The notes: generated from the letters alone by a model not told the origin. Positions 43,694 to 52,378 are shown, numbered from the stretch's first letter. The stretch is DNA of 64,000 nt from Coriobacteriaceae bacterium (GCA_025992855.1 DAJPGB010000001.1:620001-684000), one strand, 5' to 3'. A program made the numbers and translations.

Positions 43694-44881
43694 ATGAACG
43701 CCACGGTTGTGATCCCAACATATTGGGCGGGCGATGATACCCAAGCAAACGCTCCCGGCACCTACGATCACTCGACGTCGCTCAATGCCGCCAACCCGGA
43801 ACTCGATCGCTGCCTGACTTCGCTCGAACAGGTGCGCGACATTCCGCGCATCATTCTCTTGGTGGTCTGTCCGGTTTCTGCCACGGCCGACGTATCCCAT
43901 CGCGTGCACGAAATCGTTAATGCTCATCCCACGCTTAAGGTCACCATCGTTACCAATACTCAGGCTTCGCGTGTTGCCGACCGCGTGGCGCAGATCGCGC
44001 CCAAGGGTTCGGGCGAGTGCGTGAGCCTGCGCGGCTACGGTGCTATCCGCAACATGGGTCTTGCCTGTGCGGCGGTGCTGGGGCACGACGCGGTTGTCTT
44101 TTTGGATGATGACGAGACCGTCATCGATGCCGACTTTATGAAGCGCGCGACCTATGCGCTGGGTCAGCAGACGCGTCAGGGCCTGCCGATTCTGGTCAAG
44201 AGCGGCTACTTTTACGATCGCGACGGGTCGCCGCTGGCTCCCACGGACAAGGTGGGCATTTGCCATCGCTGGTGGACCAAGCGTATCGAGTTTAATCGCT
44301 GGATGAAAAAGGCGCTTTCGGGTACCCGTATTTCGCGCTCCAACTACGTGTGCGGCGGCCTGATGGCCCTGCACGCCCGCGCCTTTACCCGCGTGGCCTT
44401 CGACCCGTTTATCACCCGCGGCGAGGACCTGGACTACCTGTTTAACATGCGCATGTTTGGCTACGACGTGTGGTTCGATAACGAGTGGACCGTGCGCCAC
44501 CTGCCGCCAGAGTCCGAGAAGCGCTCGCCGCGCTTTATGCAGGACGTGTACCGCTGGTACTACGAGCGGGCCAAGCTGACGTTCGCCGCGCACCAAAAGG
44601 AGCTCATTCCCGTTACGGCGGCATCGCTCATGCCCTATCCGGGTCCGTGGATCTCGCGCGAGCTCGACGATCGCGTGCGCAAGACCGCCATGGTCCGCAG
44701 CATGTTTACCCGCGAGCACGAGGGGTATCTGCGCATCTGGCGCCATGGCATTGACGAGGCCAAGACCTATGCCCGTCAAAATGCCGCAAGCTACCTGCGT
44801 TTTCAGAGTTTCTGGCCCAAGATCATGGACGAACTTTGGCGCGACGCACAACTGATTAGCATCCTGGAGGGGGCTGAATGA
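43694..44881 (+). CDS. Glycosyltransferase, GT-A fold (family 2-like)
   Basis: The 395-residue protein begins NATVVIPTYWAGDD, has a nucleotide-sugar/metal motif with three aspartates (AVVFLDDDETVID, about residue 140) and an acceptor-side RGEDLDYLFNMR with the catalytic-type acidic residues. No membrane helix, so it is cytosolic or peripheral. ATG 43694 follows GGAGGG; the frame is open upstream. The stop overlaps the start of a LytS-type sensor gene as ATGA, an unusual coupling of a glycosyltransferase to a two-component system. The acceptor may be an envelope polymer. Confidence 0.85.
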   Translation: MNATVVIPTYWAGDDTQANAPGTYDHSTSLNAANPELDRCLTSLEQVRDIPRIILLVVCPVSATADVSHRVHEIVNAHPTLKVTIVTNTQASRVADRVAQIAPKGSGECVSLRGYGAIRNMGLACAAVLGHDAVVFLDDDETVIDADFMKRATYALGQQTRQGLPILVKSGYFYDRDGSPLAPTDKVGICHRWWTKRIEFNRWMKKALSGTRISRSNYVCGGLMALHARAFTRVAFDPFITRGEDLDYLFNMRMFGYDVWFDNEWTVRHLPPESEKRSPRFMQDVYRWYYERAKLTFAAHQKELIPVTAASLMPYPGPWISRELDDRVRKTAMVRSMFTREHEGYLRIWRHGIDEAKTYARQNAASYLRFQSFWPKIMDELWRDAQLISILEGAE

Positions 44882-46221
44882 TCGACCGCCGCGCCCAGCG
44901 CGATAATTCAATTTCAATCTTTCGTATCATCGCCGTTGTCTGCGCCGTTTGCGTGTTGGCGTACTTTATCTTTGCCCTGGCGACCGGCATCGAGCCGATC
45001 GCTACGGTGGTCGCCTGTGCGCTGCTGTGTATCTTCCTGTGCATCTTTATCTTCTTGACGCTCAACCCCGATTCGGTGCGCTCCCAGTACACCGAGGAGA
45101 CGCTCTCGGTTGCCTCGGCCATGCTCGAGGACATTAAGGGCGGCCTGACGCAGGAGTCGGCGCGCCTGGTATGCCAGCGTATTCTGCCCGAGACGCGTGC
45201 CATGACCGTTGCCATCACCGACGAGAGCAACGTGCTGGCCTGCGCGGGCGAGTTCGAGGAAAAGCTGCTGCCCGATTCGCCCATCCACACGCTTGCCACG
45301 CGCTACGTCATTGAGCACGGCATCGTGCAGTCGTTCAACCGCGTGGTGGACGTCGTCGGCTCGGACGGCTCGCATAACCAGGTTCCTGCCGGCATCATCG
45401 CCCCCATCAAGGTGGGCGACCGCACCGTCGGCACGCTCAAGTTCTACTACAAGACCCCGCGCGCCGTCGACCGCACCCAGTATGCGCTTGCCTCGGGCTT
45501 TGCCGAGATCCTGTCCACGCAACTCGCCATCCACGAGCTCGAGGTGCAAAAGGAGCTCACGGCCCGCGCCGAGGTCCGCGCCCTGCAGGCGCAGATCAAT
45601 CCTCATTTTCTGTTCAATACGCTCAACACCATCGCGTCGTTTACGCGCACCGATCCGCTGCGTGCCCGCGAGCTGCTGCGCGAGTTCTCGTCGTTCTATC
45701 GCGCCACGCTCGACAACTCGGGGTCGCTCATCCCAGTCTCGCGCGAGGTGGCCCAGACCAAGCGCTACCTGACGTTTGAGAAGGCGCGCTTTGGCGAGGA
45801 CCGCGTACTGGCGACCTTCGATGTCTCGGAGGATGTCGAGGATACGCTGGTCCCGGCCTTTGTAATCCAGCCGATCGTCGAGAACGCCGTGCGGCACGGC
45901 ATGGGCGATGACGACGCCCTGAGGATCGACGTGACCGTTCACCAAGACGGCGAGGATGCAATCTTGATTGCCGTGGCCGATAATGGCGTGGGCATGGATG
46001 AAGGTACCGCCGCCAGACTGTTTGACGAGCGCTCTGCCCGTCCCGACGCCAGCTCTCCCCAGGGTGGCGGCGCCGGTGTGGCCATGCACAATATTTCGGA
46101 GCGCATCCATCGCTTTTTTGGGCCGCACTCCTATACGCGTGTCGAATCGGCGCCGGGCAAGGGCACCAAAGTGCTTCTTCATCTTGATTTGTCAGAGAGC
46201 ATCTTTGACATTCAAGAGTAA
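44878..46221 (+). CDS. LytS-type sensor histidine kinase 2
   Basis: The 447-residue paralogue of the 38965-40350 sensor has two transmembrane helices (about residues 14-62), a GAF-like domain (about 75-215), NPHFLFNTLNTIASF with the phosphorylated His, and HATPase boxes (VENAVRHGMGDDDA and ADNGVGMDEG). It overlaps the glycosyltransferase gene by 4 bp and precedes its response regulator gene by 72 bp, so all three are probably one operon. The strong similarity of both systems points to duplication within this lineage. Signal unknown. Confidence 0.9.
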   Translation: MIDRRAQRDNSISIFRIIAVVCAVCVLAYFIFALATGIEPIATVVACALLCIFLCIFIFLTLNPDSVRSQYTEETLSVASAMLEDIKGGLTQESARLVCQRILPETRAMTVAITDESNVLACAGEFEEKLLPDSPIHTLATRYVIEHGIVQSFNRVVDVVGSDGSHNQVPAGIIAPIKVGDRTVGTLKFYYKTPRAVDRTQYALASGFAEILSTQLAIHELEVQKELTARAEVRALQAQINPHFLFNTLNTIASFTRTDPLRARELLREFSSFYRATLDNSGSLIPVSREVAQTKRYLTFEKARFGEDRVLATFDVSEDVEDTLVPAFVIQPIVENAVRHGMGDDDALRIDVTVHQDGEDAILIAVADNGVGMDEGTAARLFDERSARPDASSPQGGGAGVAMHNISERIHRFFGPHSYTRVESAPGKGTKVLLHLDLSESIFDIQE

Positions 46222-46293
46222 AATAAAAGGCTACGGGCTCAACGTCATGCGACGGATGCCCGGCGTAGTTAGTTGACGAAAGGTTTTATCCCT

Positions 46294-47010
46294 ATGCTGC
46301 GTGCGATGATTGTGGATGATGAGGCGCCGGCTCGCTCGGAGCTTCGCTTCTTGCTCGAGCAAACGGGCAAGATCGGCACGATCACGGAGGCGTCGAGCGT
46401 TCGCTCCGCCATCGAGATGCTTATGGAAAGTCGCGTGGATGTCGTGTTTCTCGATATCTCGATGCCCGGTGCCTCGGGCCTGCAACTTGCCGAGGCGCTG
46501 CATAAGCTCAAAAATCCGCCGGCGATCGTATTTGTGACTGCGTATAGCGACCATGCGGTCGAGGCATTCGACGTGGATGCCGTCGATTATCTGATGAAGC
46601 CTGTCGAGGAAGCTCGCTTGGACCGCGCGATCGAGAAGGTCATGCAGCGCGCCAAGCCGGTCACGGACAGCAAGGTGACCATCGAGCGCATTCCGGTGGA
46701 AAAGGGCGGCCGCAAGGTGCTCATTCCCGTGGACGACATTCGCTTTATCATGGCCAAGGACGATTACTCCTGCATCTATACCGTCGATGATCGCTTTTTG
46801 TCGACAACCTCGCTGGCGCAGTTTGAGGCCAAGCTCTGCGACTTTGGCTTCTTCCGTGTTCACCGCCGCTATATCGTCAACCTGGCGTGCGTCACGGACG
46901 TTGAGACGGTGCCCTCGGGTGCCATCCAGCTGGGCATTACGGGCGTCGACGAACGCGTGCCGGTTTCGCGCCGCCGTGTCGTGCCGCTCAAGAAGGCTCT
47001 GAGTCTCTAG
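46294..47010 (+). CDS. LytTR-family response regulator 2
   Basis: The 238-residue regulator has a receiver domain (MIVDDEAPARSEL, phospho-acceptor in VVFLDISMPGASG, YLMKPVEEA) and a C-terminal LytTR domain (RFIMAKDDYSCIY, FFRVHRRYIVNLACV, VPVSRRRVV). It closely resembles the regulator at 40389-41123 in length and order. ATG 46294 is 10 nt after GAAAGG; an ATG at 46306 is the alternative. It is the last gene of the glycosyltransferase/sensor/regulator operon, followed by a terminator. Confidence 0.93.
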   Translation: MLRAMIVDDEAPARSELRFLLEQTGKIGTITEASSVRSAIEMLMESRVDVVFLDISMPGASGLQLAEALHKLKNPPAIVFVTAYSDHAVEAFDVDAVDYLMKPVEEARLDRAIEKVMQRAKPVTDSKVTIERIPVEKGGRKVLIPVDDIRFIMAKDDYSCIYTVDDRFLSTTSLAQFEAKLCDFGFFRVHRRYIVNLACVTDVETVPSGAIQLGITGVDERVPVSRRRVVPLKKALSL

Positions 47011-47016
47011 CACACT

Positions 47017-47068
47017 GGCCCCGCAGCCCTGTAGACCCATCGTCTGCGGAGCCGTGGGGCCTTTTTTG
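47017..47068 (+). terminator. Intrinsic terminator after response regulator 2
   Basis: GGCCCC (47017-47022) pairs with GGGGCC (47056-47061), with inner GCAG/CTGC pairing, followed by TTTTTT. Confidence 0.75.
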
Positions 47069-47106
47069 TATGTATCTGCCGAATCGTTTTTTGCGGAAGG
47101 GATCCC

Positions 47107-47574
47107 ATGAACAGCGCAAGCGCCAAGCGCATCGACATCATCTCGGACACCCACGGCTATTTATCGCCTGCGCTCTTGGATGAGCTTGAGGGCGCAGACC
47201 TGATCATCCACGCCGGCGACCTTACGTCAGAGATGGACTACGAGCACCTATGCACCATCGCCCCCGTGCGGGCCGTATTGGGCAACAACGATTACTACCG
47301 CGACTACGGCCCCGACGTAGACCGTCTTGCGCTCTTTACCTACGAAGGCCTCAAATTCGCCGTAGCCCACTACCGCGAAGACCTTCCGGTGGGATCCGTA
47401 GACGTAGCCATCAACGGTCACACCCACGTAACCAAAGAAGCCCAAGTGGGCCGCTGCTTAGTCCTCAACCCGGGCAGCGCCAGCTACCCCAGAGGCACCC
47501 GAGGCCCCACCATGGCCAGAATGCTAGTAAAAGACGGCAAGATCATAAGCACCAAATTTATTGATCTAGAGTAA
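47107..47574 (+). CDS. YfcE/MJ0936-type metallophosphoesterase
   Basis: The 155-residue calcineurin-like phosphoesterase has the ordered metal motifs DTHGYL (DxH), IIHAGDLT (GD), GNNDYY (GNxD), VAHYRED and INGHTHV (GHTH), plus NPGSASYPRG near the end. Small enzymes of this type are manganese-dependent phosphodiesterases; the natural substrate is unknown. Lone gene with a strong terminator. Confidence 0.9.
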   Translation: MNSASAKRIDIISDTHGYLSPALLDELEGADLIIHAGDLTSEMDYEHLCTIAPVRAVLGNNDYYRDYGPDVDRLALFTYEGLKFAVAHYREDLPVGSVDVAINGHTHVTKEAQVGRCLVLNPGSASYPRGTRGPTMARMLVKDGKIISTKFIDLE

Positions 47575-47583
47575 CCACAACAA

Positions 47584-47615
47584 AAACGGGGGATGCAAAT
47601 GCGTCCCCCGTTTCC
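47584..47615 (+). terminator. Intrinsic terminator after the phosphoesterase gene
   Basis: AAACGGGGGA and TCCCCCGTTT form a perfect 10-bp stem with inner GC/GC pairs, 10 bp past the stop codon. Confidence 0.75.
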
Positions 47616-47731
47616 ATTTGAGCCAAAGGCAGAGCTTCAACAAAAACAATCAGACCAACCCCGCCGAGGAGCACGCGGGCTAGCCGCGCAGCGGCGCACG
47701 CCCGCAAAACTGGTTGAATAATGTGACGGCA

Positions 47732-47874
47732 GGGAGGGCTTCCGGGGCTGAGGGCGGGGGTTAAGTTTGTCGCGAGTTCCGCACGCAAAGGAAAGCACTT
47801 AATGTGCTTTCCGTCTTGCGCAGGACTGTAGAGCAGCAAACTTAACCCCCGCCCTCAGCCCCGGAAGCCCTCCC
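47732..47874. repeat. 143-nt palindrome with perfect 38-bp arms
   Basis: Arms 47732-47769 and 47837-47874 are exact complements (left arm starts GGGAGGGCTTCC). The 67-nt interior contains a second hairpin GGAAAGCAC/GTGCTTTCC near 47790-47812. No gene is present between 47616 and 47982. Confidence 0.9.
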
Positions 47875-47982
47875 GGATGGCCCCAAAAAATTTTTCAAAA
47901 AAGTTGTTGCGCGCCGGACAGACTTCTGTGTATACTAATCCCCGCAGCGCACGCGAGCGGAAACAAACGCGAACGCCTGCCT

Positions 47983-48060
<78 letters not shown>

Positions 48061-48069
48061 ACGCAATTA

Positions 48070-48097
48070 AAGCCACGTCTTCGGACGTGGCTTTTTG
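48070..48097 (+). terminator. Intrinsic terminator of tRNA-Asp
   Basis: AAGCCACGTC, tetraloop TTCG and GACGTGGCTT followed by TTT. Confidence 0.85.
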
Positions 48098-48231
48098 CGT
48101 ATGATGTACTTTGTTTCGATAGAACGATCGCCCTGGTGCATCTTCGCCCAGAATCCCCGCGCCTTCGGGAACGCAAGTAAAATCTAATAAGCATATCTGT
48201 CTAAACAACAGCTTTGTTGCGCAACACCTGT

Positions 48232-48259
48232 TCAACGAGACAGGGGGTTAGGTTATACT
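48232..48259 (+). promoter_or_regulatory. Predicted promoter of the Rrf2 gene
   Basis: TTCAAC and TATACT are separated by 16 bp. The leader to the Rrf2 ATG is then about 150 nt; no known RNA motif was recognised in it. Confidence 0.45.
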
Positions 48260-48418
48260 AAATTGCACTGTAGGCCGCATCTGATGCATTTCGCTCCAAG
48301 CGCGGCACTCAGTGGATATCCGATTTACCATTTGGATGTCCTGCGGTCATTTAGCGCCTCGACACAAGCTCGGCCCCGGAGCTCGTTCGAGCTGTTCGTA
48401 TTCCTTGAAAGGGGAAAA

Positions 48419-48904
48419 ATGGACATATCGAGGAAGACTGATTACGCCCTTCGTATGTTGGCGATGCTTGCCGAGGATCCGGAGCGTTTGCTTTCTGTTC
48501 GCACCGCTGCCGAAGAGGTCAATGTCCCGTATTCGTTTGCCCGCTCGATTCAGCACGGTTTGGTCCAGGCCGGTATTGTGGAGAGCCTGCGTGGCGTCCA
48601 CGGTGGCATGCGTCTCAAGGTCAGTCCGGACGACGTCACTATCCGCCAGGTCGTCGAGGCCGTTCAGGGTCCCATGGTCATGAACGACTGTACCGCCCCC
48701 GATGGCGACTGTGCGCGCATGGGCACGTGCTGCTATCATCCCCTGTGGGCCGGAGCCCAGGCGTTGATGCGCGACTACCTCGATTCCGTTTCGCTCGGCG
48801 ACATCGTCGCTCACCGCCAGTTCCCGGCCGTCGATCCCAAGTTCGCCGACCGCGACGCGTTTCCCGAGTACGCCACCTGCGCGTGCGCTTGCCAGGAGGA
48901 ATAG
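48419..48904 (+). CDS. Rrf2-family transcriptional regulator
   Basis: The 161-residue regulator begins with the Rrf2 signature MDISRKTDYALRMLAML, then a winged-HTH (VRTAAEEVNVPYSFARSI, GGMRLKVSPDDVTIRQVVEAV). Four cysteines in NDCTAPDGDCARMGTCC, plus two near the C-terminus (CACACQ), could bind an iron-sulfur cluster as in IscR/NsrR-like members, so it may sense oxidative or nitrosative stress or iron status. ATG 48419 follows AAAGGGG; the frame is open upstream. The MutY-like gene lies 21 bp downstream and is probably co-transcribed. Confidence 0.93.
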   Translation: MDISRKTDYALRMLAMLAEDPERLLSVRTAAEEVNVPYSFARSIQHGLVQAGIVESLRGVHGGMRLKVSPDDVTIRQVVEAVQGPMVMNDCTAPDGDCARMGTCCYHPLWAGAQALMRDYLDSVSLGDIVAHRQFPAVDPKFADRDAFPEYATCACACQEE

Positions 48905-48925
48905 CGCCGCATAAGGAGCATAGCC

Positions 48926-49831
48926 ATGATTCAGGACCCCTTTCGTTCGATGATTCGTTCGGAAGGGGTCCTGCGTTATCGCGACCTTCCGTGGCGCCGC
49001 ACGCGCGATCCGTACATCATTTGGCTTTCCGAGGTCATGCTGCAGCAAACACAGGTGCCGCGCGTGGAGACGCGCATGCCGGCGTGGCTCGATCGCTTTC
49101 CGACCGTGCAGGCGCTTGCCCAGGCCGCGCCTTCCGATGTTTTGGACGCTTGGCAGGGGATGGGCTACAACCGACGTGCTCTGGCGCTCCACAAGGCCGC
49201 TCAACGGGTCGTAGAGGATTGGGCCGGGGAGTTTCCGCACGAGACGCGTGACTTGGTCGCTCTGCCTGGTATTGGCCCGGCAACGGCGCAGGGTATCCGG
49301 TCGTTTGCGTTTGACCTTCCGGGCGTGTATCTGGAGACCAACGTGCGCACGGTCTTTCTGCATCACTTCTTTCCCGATGTACCGGCTGTTCCCGATCGCG
49401 AGCTGGTGCCGCTGATTCAGGCGGCCTGTCCGGCGGCCCCCGGTGCGGCGACCGACGAGATCGCTCCCTTTGCCGTGCCGCTCGATGATGCCGATACGCC
49501 GCGCGCGTGGTATTACGCGTTGCTGGATTACGGCGCATATCTAAAAAAGACGTTGCCCAATCCGTCCAGGCGCTCGGCGGGCTATAGCCGTCAATCAAAG
49601 TTTGAGGGCTCGCGTCGCCAAAAGCGCGCGCATATCGTGCGTATGTTGCTGGCAGCGCGCGATGGCCAGCCGGCGGGGATTACGCTTGCTGATGCCGTGG
49701 TGGGCGTTAACGAGATGGAAGCGGCGGCTGGGCGTGGACCGGTCGAGCGCGAGCTTGTCGCGGGCATTCTGGCCGACCTGGAGCGCGAGGGCTTTTGCCG
49801 AGCCGAGGGCGATCGCTGGTTGAGTGTGTAG
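48926..49831 (+). CDS. MutY-like adenine glycosylase lacking the Fe-S cluster
   Basis: The 301-residue HhH-GPD glycosylase has the MutY-type start RDLPWRRTRDPYIIWLSEVMLQQTQV and the HhH LVALPGIGPATAQGI. It lacks the four C-terminal cysteines of canonical MutY, and the catalytic aspartate segment (LDGNVKRV in E. coli) reads LETNVRTVF, with Glu in place of Asp. I recall similar ETN(V/I)RTV proteins in other Gram-positives, so this is probably a distinct subfamily and not a decayed gene. Expected role is base-excision repair of A opposite 8-oxoG, but activity is uncertain. It lies directly after the Rrf2 gene. Confidence 0.82.
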   Translation: MIQDPFRSMIRSEGVLRYRDLPWRRTRDPYIIWLSEVMLQQTQVPRVETRMPAWLDRFPTVQALAQAAPSDVLDAWQGMGYNRRALALHKAAQRVVEDWAGEFPHETRDLVALPGIGPATAQGIRSFAFDLPGVYLETNVRTVFLHHFFPDVPAVPDRELVPLIQAACPAAPGAATDEIAPFAVPLDDADTPRAWYYALLDYGAYLKKTLPNPSRRSAGYSRQSKFEGSRRQKRAHIVRMLLAARDGQPAGITLADAVVGVNEMEAAAGRGPVERELVAGILADLEREGFCRAEGDRWLSV

Positions 49832-49945
49832 CCCGCTCAAATCTGAAGAACGGGATTGTAAGGTTTAAATTCGCGGCTTGAGGGCATCCTAAAGACAAGG
49901 TCGCTCAAAGCCTATGGGCGGCACGTGTTGAAGGGAAGTACACCT

Positions 49946-50485
49946 ATGGATTTTGAGAATTCCCAAACCAAGAAGAACCTCGAGGCCGCTTTTGCCGGTG
50001 AGTCCCAGGCACACACCAAGTATCGCTACTACGCATCTAAGGCCAAGAAGGATGGCTACGTTCAGATTTCGAATATCTTTGCCGAGACGGCGGGCAACGA
50101 GTCCGAGCACGCCAAGCTGTGGTTTAAGTATCTGCACGACGGCGCCGTTCCGGGCACTCTGGACAACCTGCGCGACGCCGCCGCGGGCGAGAACTACGAG
50201 TGGACCACGATGTACGACGAGTTTGCCAAGACCGCCGAGGAGGAGGGCTTTGCCGAGATCGCCGAGAAGTTCCGTGGTGTCGCCGCCGTCGAGAAGGCCC
50301 ACGAGGAGCGCTACAACAAACTCGTCGAGCGCATCGAGTCGGGCGAGGTGTTTGAGCGTGAGGGCGTGAAGGTATGGAAGTGCCTGAACTGCGGGCACCT
50401 GCACGTTGGTGCCGAGGCGCCTGAGGTGTGCCCGGTGTGTAACCACCCGAAGGCGTACTTTGAGGAGCAGGTGGTGAACTACTAG
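49946..50485 (+). CDS. rbr: Rubrerythrin
   Basis: The 179-residue peroxide-scavenging protein has an N-terminal ferritin-like diiron domain (KNLEAAFAGESQAHTKYRYYA, then ETAGNESEHAK, and EKAHEERYNKLV supplying the Glu/His ligands) and a C-terminal rubredoxin-type Fe(Cys)4 site (WKCLNCGH and CPVCNHPKAYF). Rubrerythrin reduces hydrogen peroxide in anaerobes. ATG 49946 follows AAGGGAAG. A long palindrome and a terminator follow the gene. Confidence 0.97.
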   Translation: MDFENSQTKKNLEAAFAGESQAHTKYRYYASKAKKDGYVQISNIFAETAGNESEHAKLWFKYLHDGAVPGTLDNLRDAAAGENYEWTTMYDEFAKTAEEEGFAEIAEKFRGVAAVEKAHEERYNKLVERIESGEVFEREGVKVWKCLNCGHLHVGAEAPEVCPVCNHPKAYFEEQVVNY

Positions 50486-50505
50486 CGCTTGGCGCTGGCT
50501 GCTGC

Positions 50506-50603
50506 GGAGCGCAGGGCGGGAGGCCGGATCGCCTTCCCTCCTCGCTCACGGCTCCGCAGGGTCGCGTTGAGGGAAGACGATCCGGCCTCCCGCCCTGCGC
50601 TCC
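50506..50603. repeat. Long palindrome A (35-bp arms)
   Basis: Arms 50506-50540 and 50569-50603 are complementary with one mismatch. The outer 15 bp (GGAGCGCAGGGCGGG) and the loop (CTCGCTCACGGCT...CGCAGGGTCGCG) recur in palindrome B at 51419-51502, but the inner arm differs. Confidence 0.9.
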
Positions 50604-50653
50604 GGCGTTGGGTCGTCGCGTGCTCGTTACAGAAAAGCTGATAAGAAGTTTGT

Positions 50654-50682
50654 GTGCCGCCCCTTATGGGCGGCACGTTTTT
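50654..50682 (+). terminator. Intrinsic terminator after palindrome A
   Basis: GTGCCGCCC and GGGCGGCAC form a 9-bp stem followed by GTTTTTG. The same terminator with a different loop occurs after palindrome B. Confidence 0.8.
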
Positions 50683-50767
50683 GTGGGGGCCGGTTGGGGC
50701 GGTGACGTTGCTTAGAGGGTACACTGGGTAGCGTTGGCTATTCGTTTCCTCTTGTGAGGTGTTGGTT

Positions 50768-51400
50768 ATGGGCAAGAAGTCTCGAGCTCGGGTTGCTGCG
50801 GCGGGAACTCGCAAGGATCCTGGTCATCGGGTTGCCGAGGGTAAAAAGGCCGATCGTGCCGAGAAGGACAAGAAAGTCGGCGCGCATGCTCATCCTGAGT
50901 GGGCGCCTCATTTGAATTCGGCTAGTGAGGATTTGACTGCCAAGTTGTTTACTCTGGTCGAGGTAATTTTGGGCGTGGTGCCCCTTGTGGTTATCGGTTT
51001 ATTCTTGGCTTCGAAGGACGCCACGAGTGTCGATAAACTCACCGAGGTCTTTTCGCAGGACCCCTCGATGGTGGTCTCGTTTATTTCTGCGTGCTTGCAG
51101 CCGTTTGTGGCGTACATGCTGTATATGGTCTACCGCAAATACTGCGAGGGTGATGCGGGCTTTGCCGCCGGTGACCTGATCGGTCTTTTGTGCTCCGAGA
51201 TCCTACTGCTCAATATCCCGGGCGTCATCGGTATGGGCATCTTGCTGTGGCGTGTTTGGCGCAACGTCGCCCCGCACTTTGAGAGCTGGTTGTTTGAACG
51301 CCGTGCAATGGGCGTGCTGGCAGACATCGCGGGCTCGCTCGTGATTCTAGCCTTGGCGTTTATGTGCGCCACCGCCGCCCGAGGTCTCGCAGGCATGTAG
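50768..51400 (+). CDS. Hypothetical membrane protein
   Basis: The 210-residue protein has a very basic N-terminal cytosolic region (Lys/Arg/Ala-rich, residues 1-45) and about four to five transmembrane helices (from about residue 62). Typical fragments are VEVILGVVPLVVIGLFLA and LLNIPGVIGMGILLWRVWRN. No family recognised. ATG 50768 follows GAGG. It is framed by two copies of a palindrome-plus-terminator unit and is a single-gene transcription unit. Confidence 0.75.
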   Translation: MGKKSRARVAAAGTRKDPGHRVAEGKKADRAEKDKKVGAHAHPEWAPHLNSASEDLTAKLFTLVEVILGVVPLVVIGLFLASKDATSVDKLTEVFSQDPSMVVSFISACLQPFVAYMLYMVYRKYCEGDAGFAAGDLIGLLCSEILLLNIPGVIGMGILLWRVWRNVAPHFESWLFERRAMGVLADIAGSLVILALAFMCATAARGLAGM

Positions 51401-51418
51401 TCTGTCCTCACCGACCAC

Positions 51419-51502
51419 GGAGCGCAGGGCGGGGAAACCTTTCCCTCTCGCTCACGGCTTCGCAGGGTCGCGCGAGGCAAAGGTTTCCCCGCCCTGCGCT
51501 CC
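51419..51502. repeat. Long palindrome B (29-bp arms)
   Basis: Arms 51419-51447 and 51474-51502 are complementary with one mismatch. Similarity to palindrome A continues downstream for about 80 bp (GCGTGCTCGTTACAGAAAAG, then the terminator), giving two dispersed copies of a roughly 180-bp unit. Confidence 0.9.
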
Positions 51503-51552
51503 GACGTTGAGTCGTCGCGTGCTCGTTACAGAAAAGCTGATAATAAGTTTGT

Positions 51553-51580
51553 GTGCCGCCCTTTGGGGCGGCACTTTTTG
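51553..51580 (+). terminator. Intrinsic terminator after palindrome B
   Basis: GTGCCGCCC and GGGCGGCAC with a 4-nt loop, followed by TTTTTG. The remaining gap to 51832 holds an imperfect inverted repeat (TTTTCGTCA near 51603, TGACGAAAA near 51666) but no recognised gene. Confidence 0.8.
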
Positions 51581-51832
51581 TGTGGGGTCCCTGTTTCCAC
51601 AATTTTCGTCAAGCTTTTGGTTAGATTTTGGTCAGTTGGCGTAAGGGTGGAAGGCCAAAAGATTGCTGACGAAAAAAGCTCAGAGAAAGTGCTGGTAGGG
51701 GAGTTGTTGAGCTTTTCGACAGCTTTTGAGCAAAAGAAACTTTGTGGCTATTGCCGGCGATTGCGTTGTCGCGGTCATGGCGGTGCGGGATGCTGGTCGT
51801 AAGCGTCGAATGCTCCGATTTTGGAGGCCAGC

Positions 51833-52255
51833 ATGGATCTGTTTCTTGAGACTCCGCAGCAACAAGCTGAGCGCATGCTGCGTCAGCAGCAACGACTCAT
51901 GGAGATGCAAATGCAGGGGGCGGCAGCCCAGCCCCCTGCGCAAAATGCCACGCCTGTGGTTTCGCCTGCGGGCGAATCGGCACCAGAGGCCTATTCCGTA
52001 CAGCAAGATTCATATGCGCAGGAGCTCGCGTTCGACAAGCGTCGTGCGCGTCGTCGCCGCGTGGGCCAGCGCCTGCGCACATTGGCGATGATCGTGCTCA
52101 TCCCGCTGGGGCTTGCGGTCATCTTTCTGGCGTCGTATGCCCTCACGTGCATCCTCAACGGCGCATCGCCCAACGAGGTGCTCCAACATCTAGCGGCCCT
52201 GGGCCAGCGCCTAGGCGACGTCATAACAACCATCCGCACCGGCTGGGAGAGCTAG
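51833..52255 (+). CDS. Hypothetical single-TM protein
   Basis: The 140-residue protein has a Gln/Met-rich helical N-terminus (LFLETPQQQAERMLRQQQRL), a short Pro/Ala/Glu linker, a strongly basic stretch (DKRRARRRRVGQRLR) just before one transmembrane helix (about residues 88-110), and a short C-terminal tail. The Arg cluster predicts a cytosolic N-terminus. ATG 51833 follows GGAGG by 5 nt. No family recognised. Confidence 0.72.
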   Translation: MDLFLETPQQQAERMLRQQQRLMEMQMQGAAAQPPAQNATPVVSPAGESAPEAYSVQQDSYAQELAFDKRRARRRRVGQRLRTLAMIVLIPLGLAVIFLASYALTCILNGASPNEVLQHLAALGQRLGDVITTIRTGWES

Positions 52256-52378
52256 CGTTTGTAACATTAGGACTTCTAGGATGTAGGGATTATCGCCACG
52301 AGCGGAATTCTTGCATCCTGTTGGTCCTGTCGTGCGACTGAATAGTATTATTGAAGTTGAATAATAATAGGATTTGTT

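Noticed and set aside
50506..51502. CRISPR-like repeats
   Set aside because: There are only two units about 900 bp apart with a gene between them; they are palindromic units, not short repeats with regular spacers.
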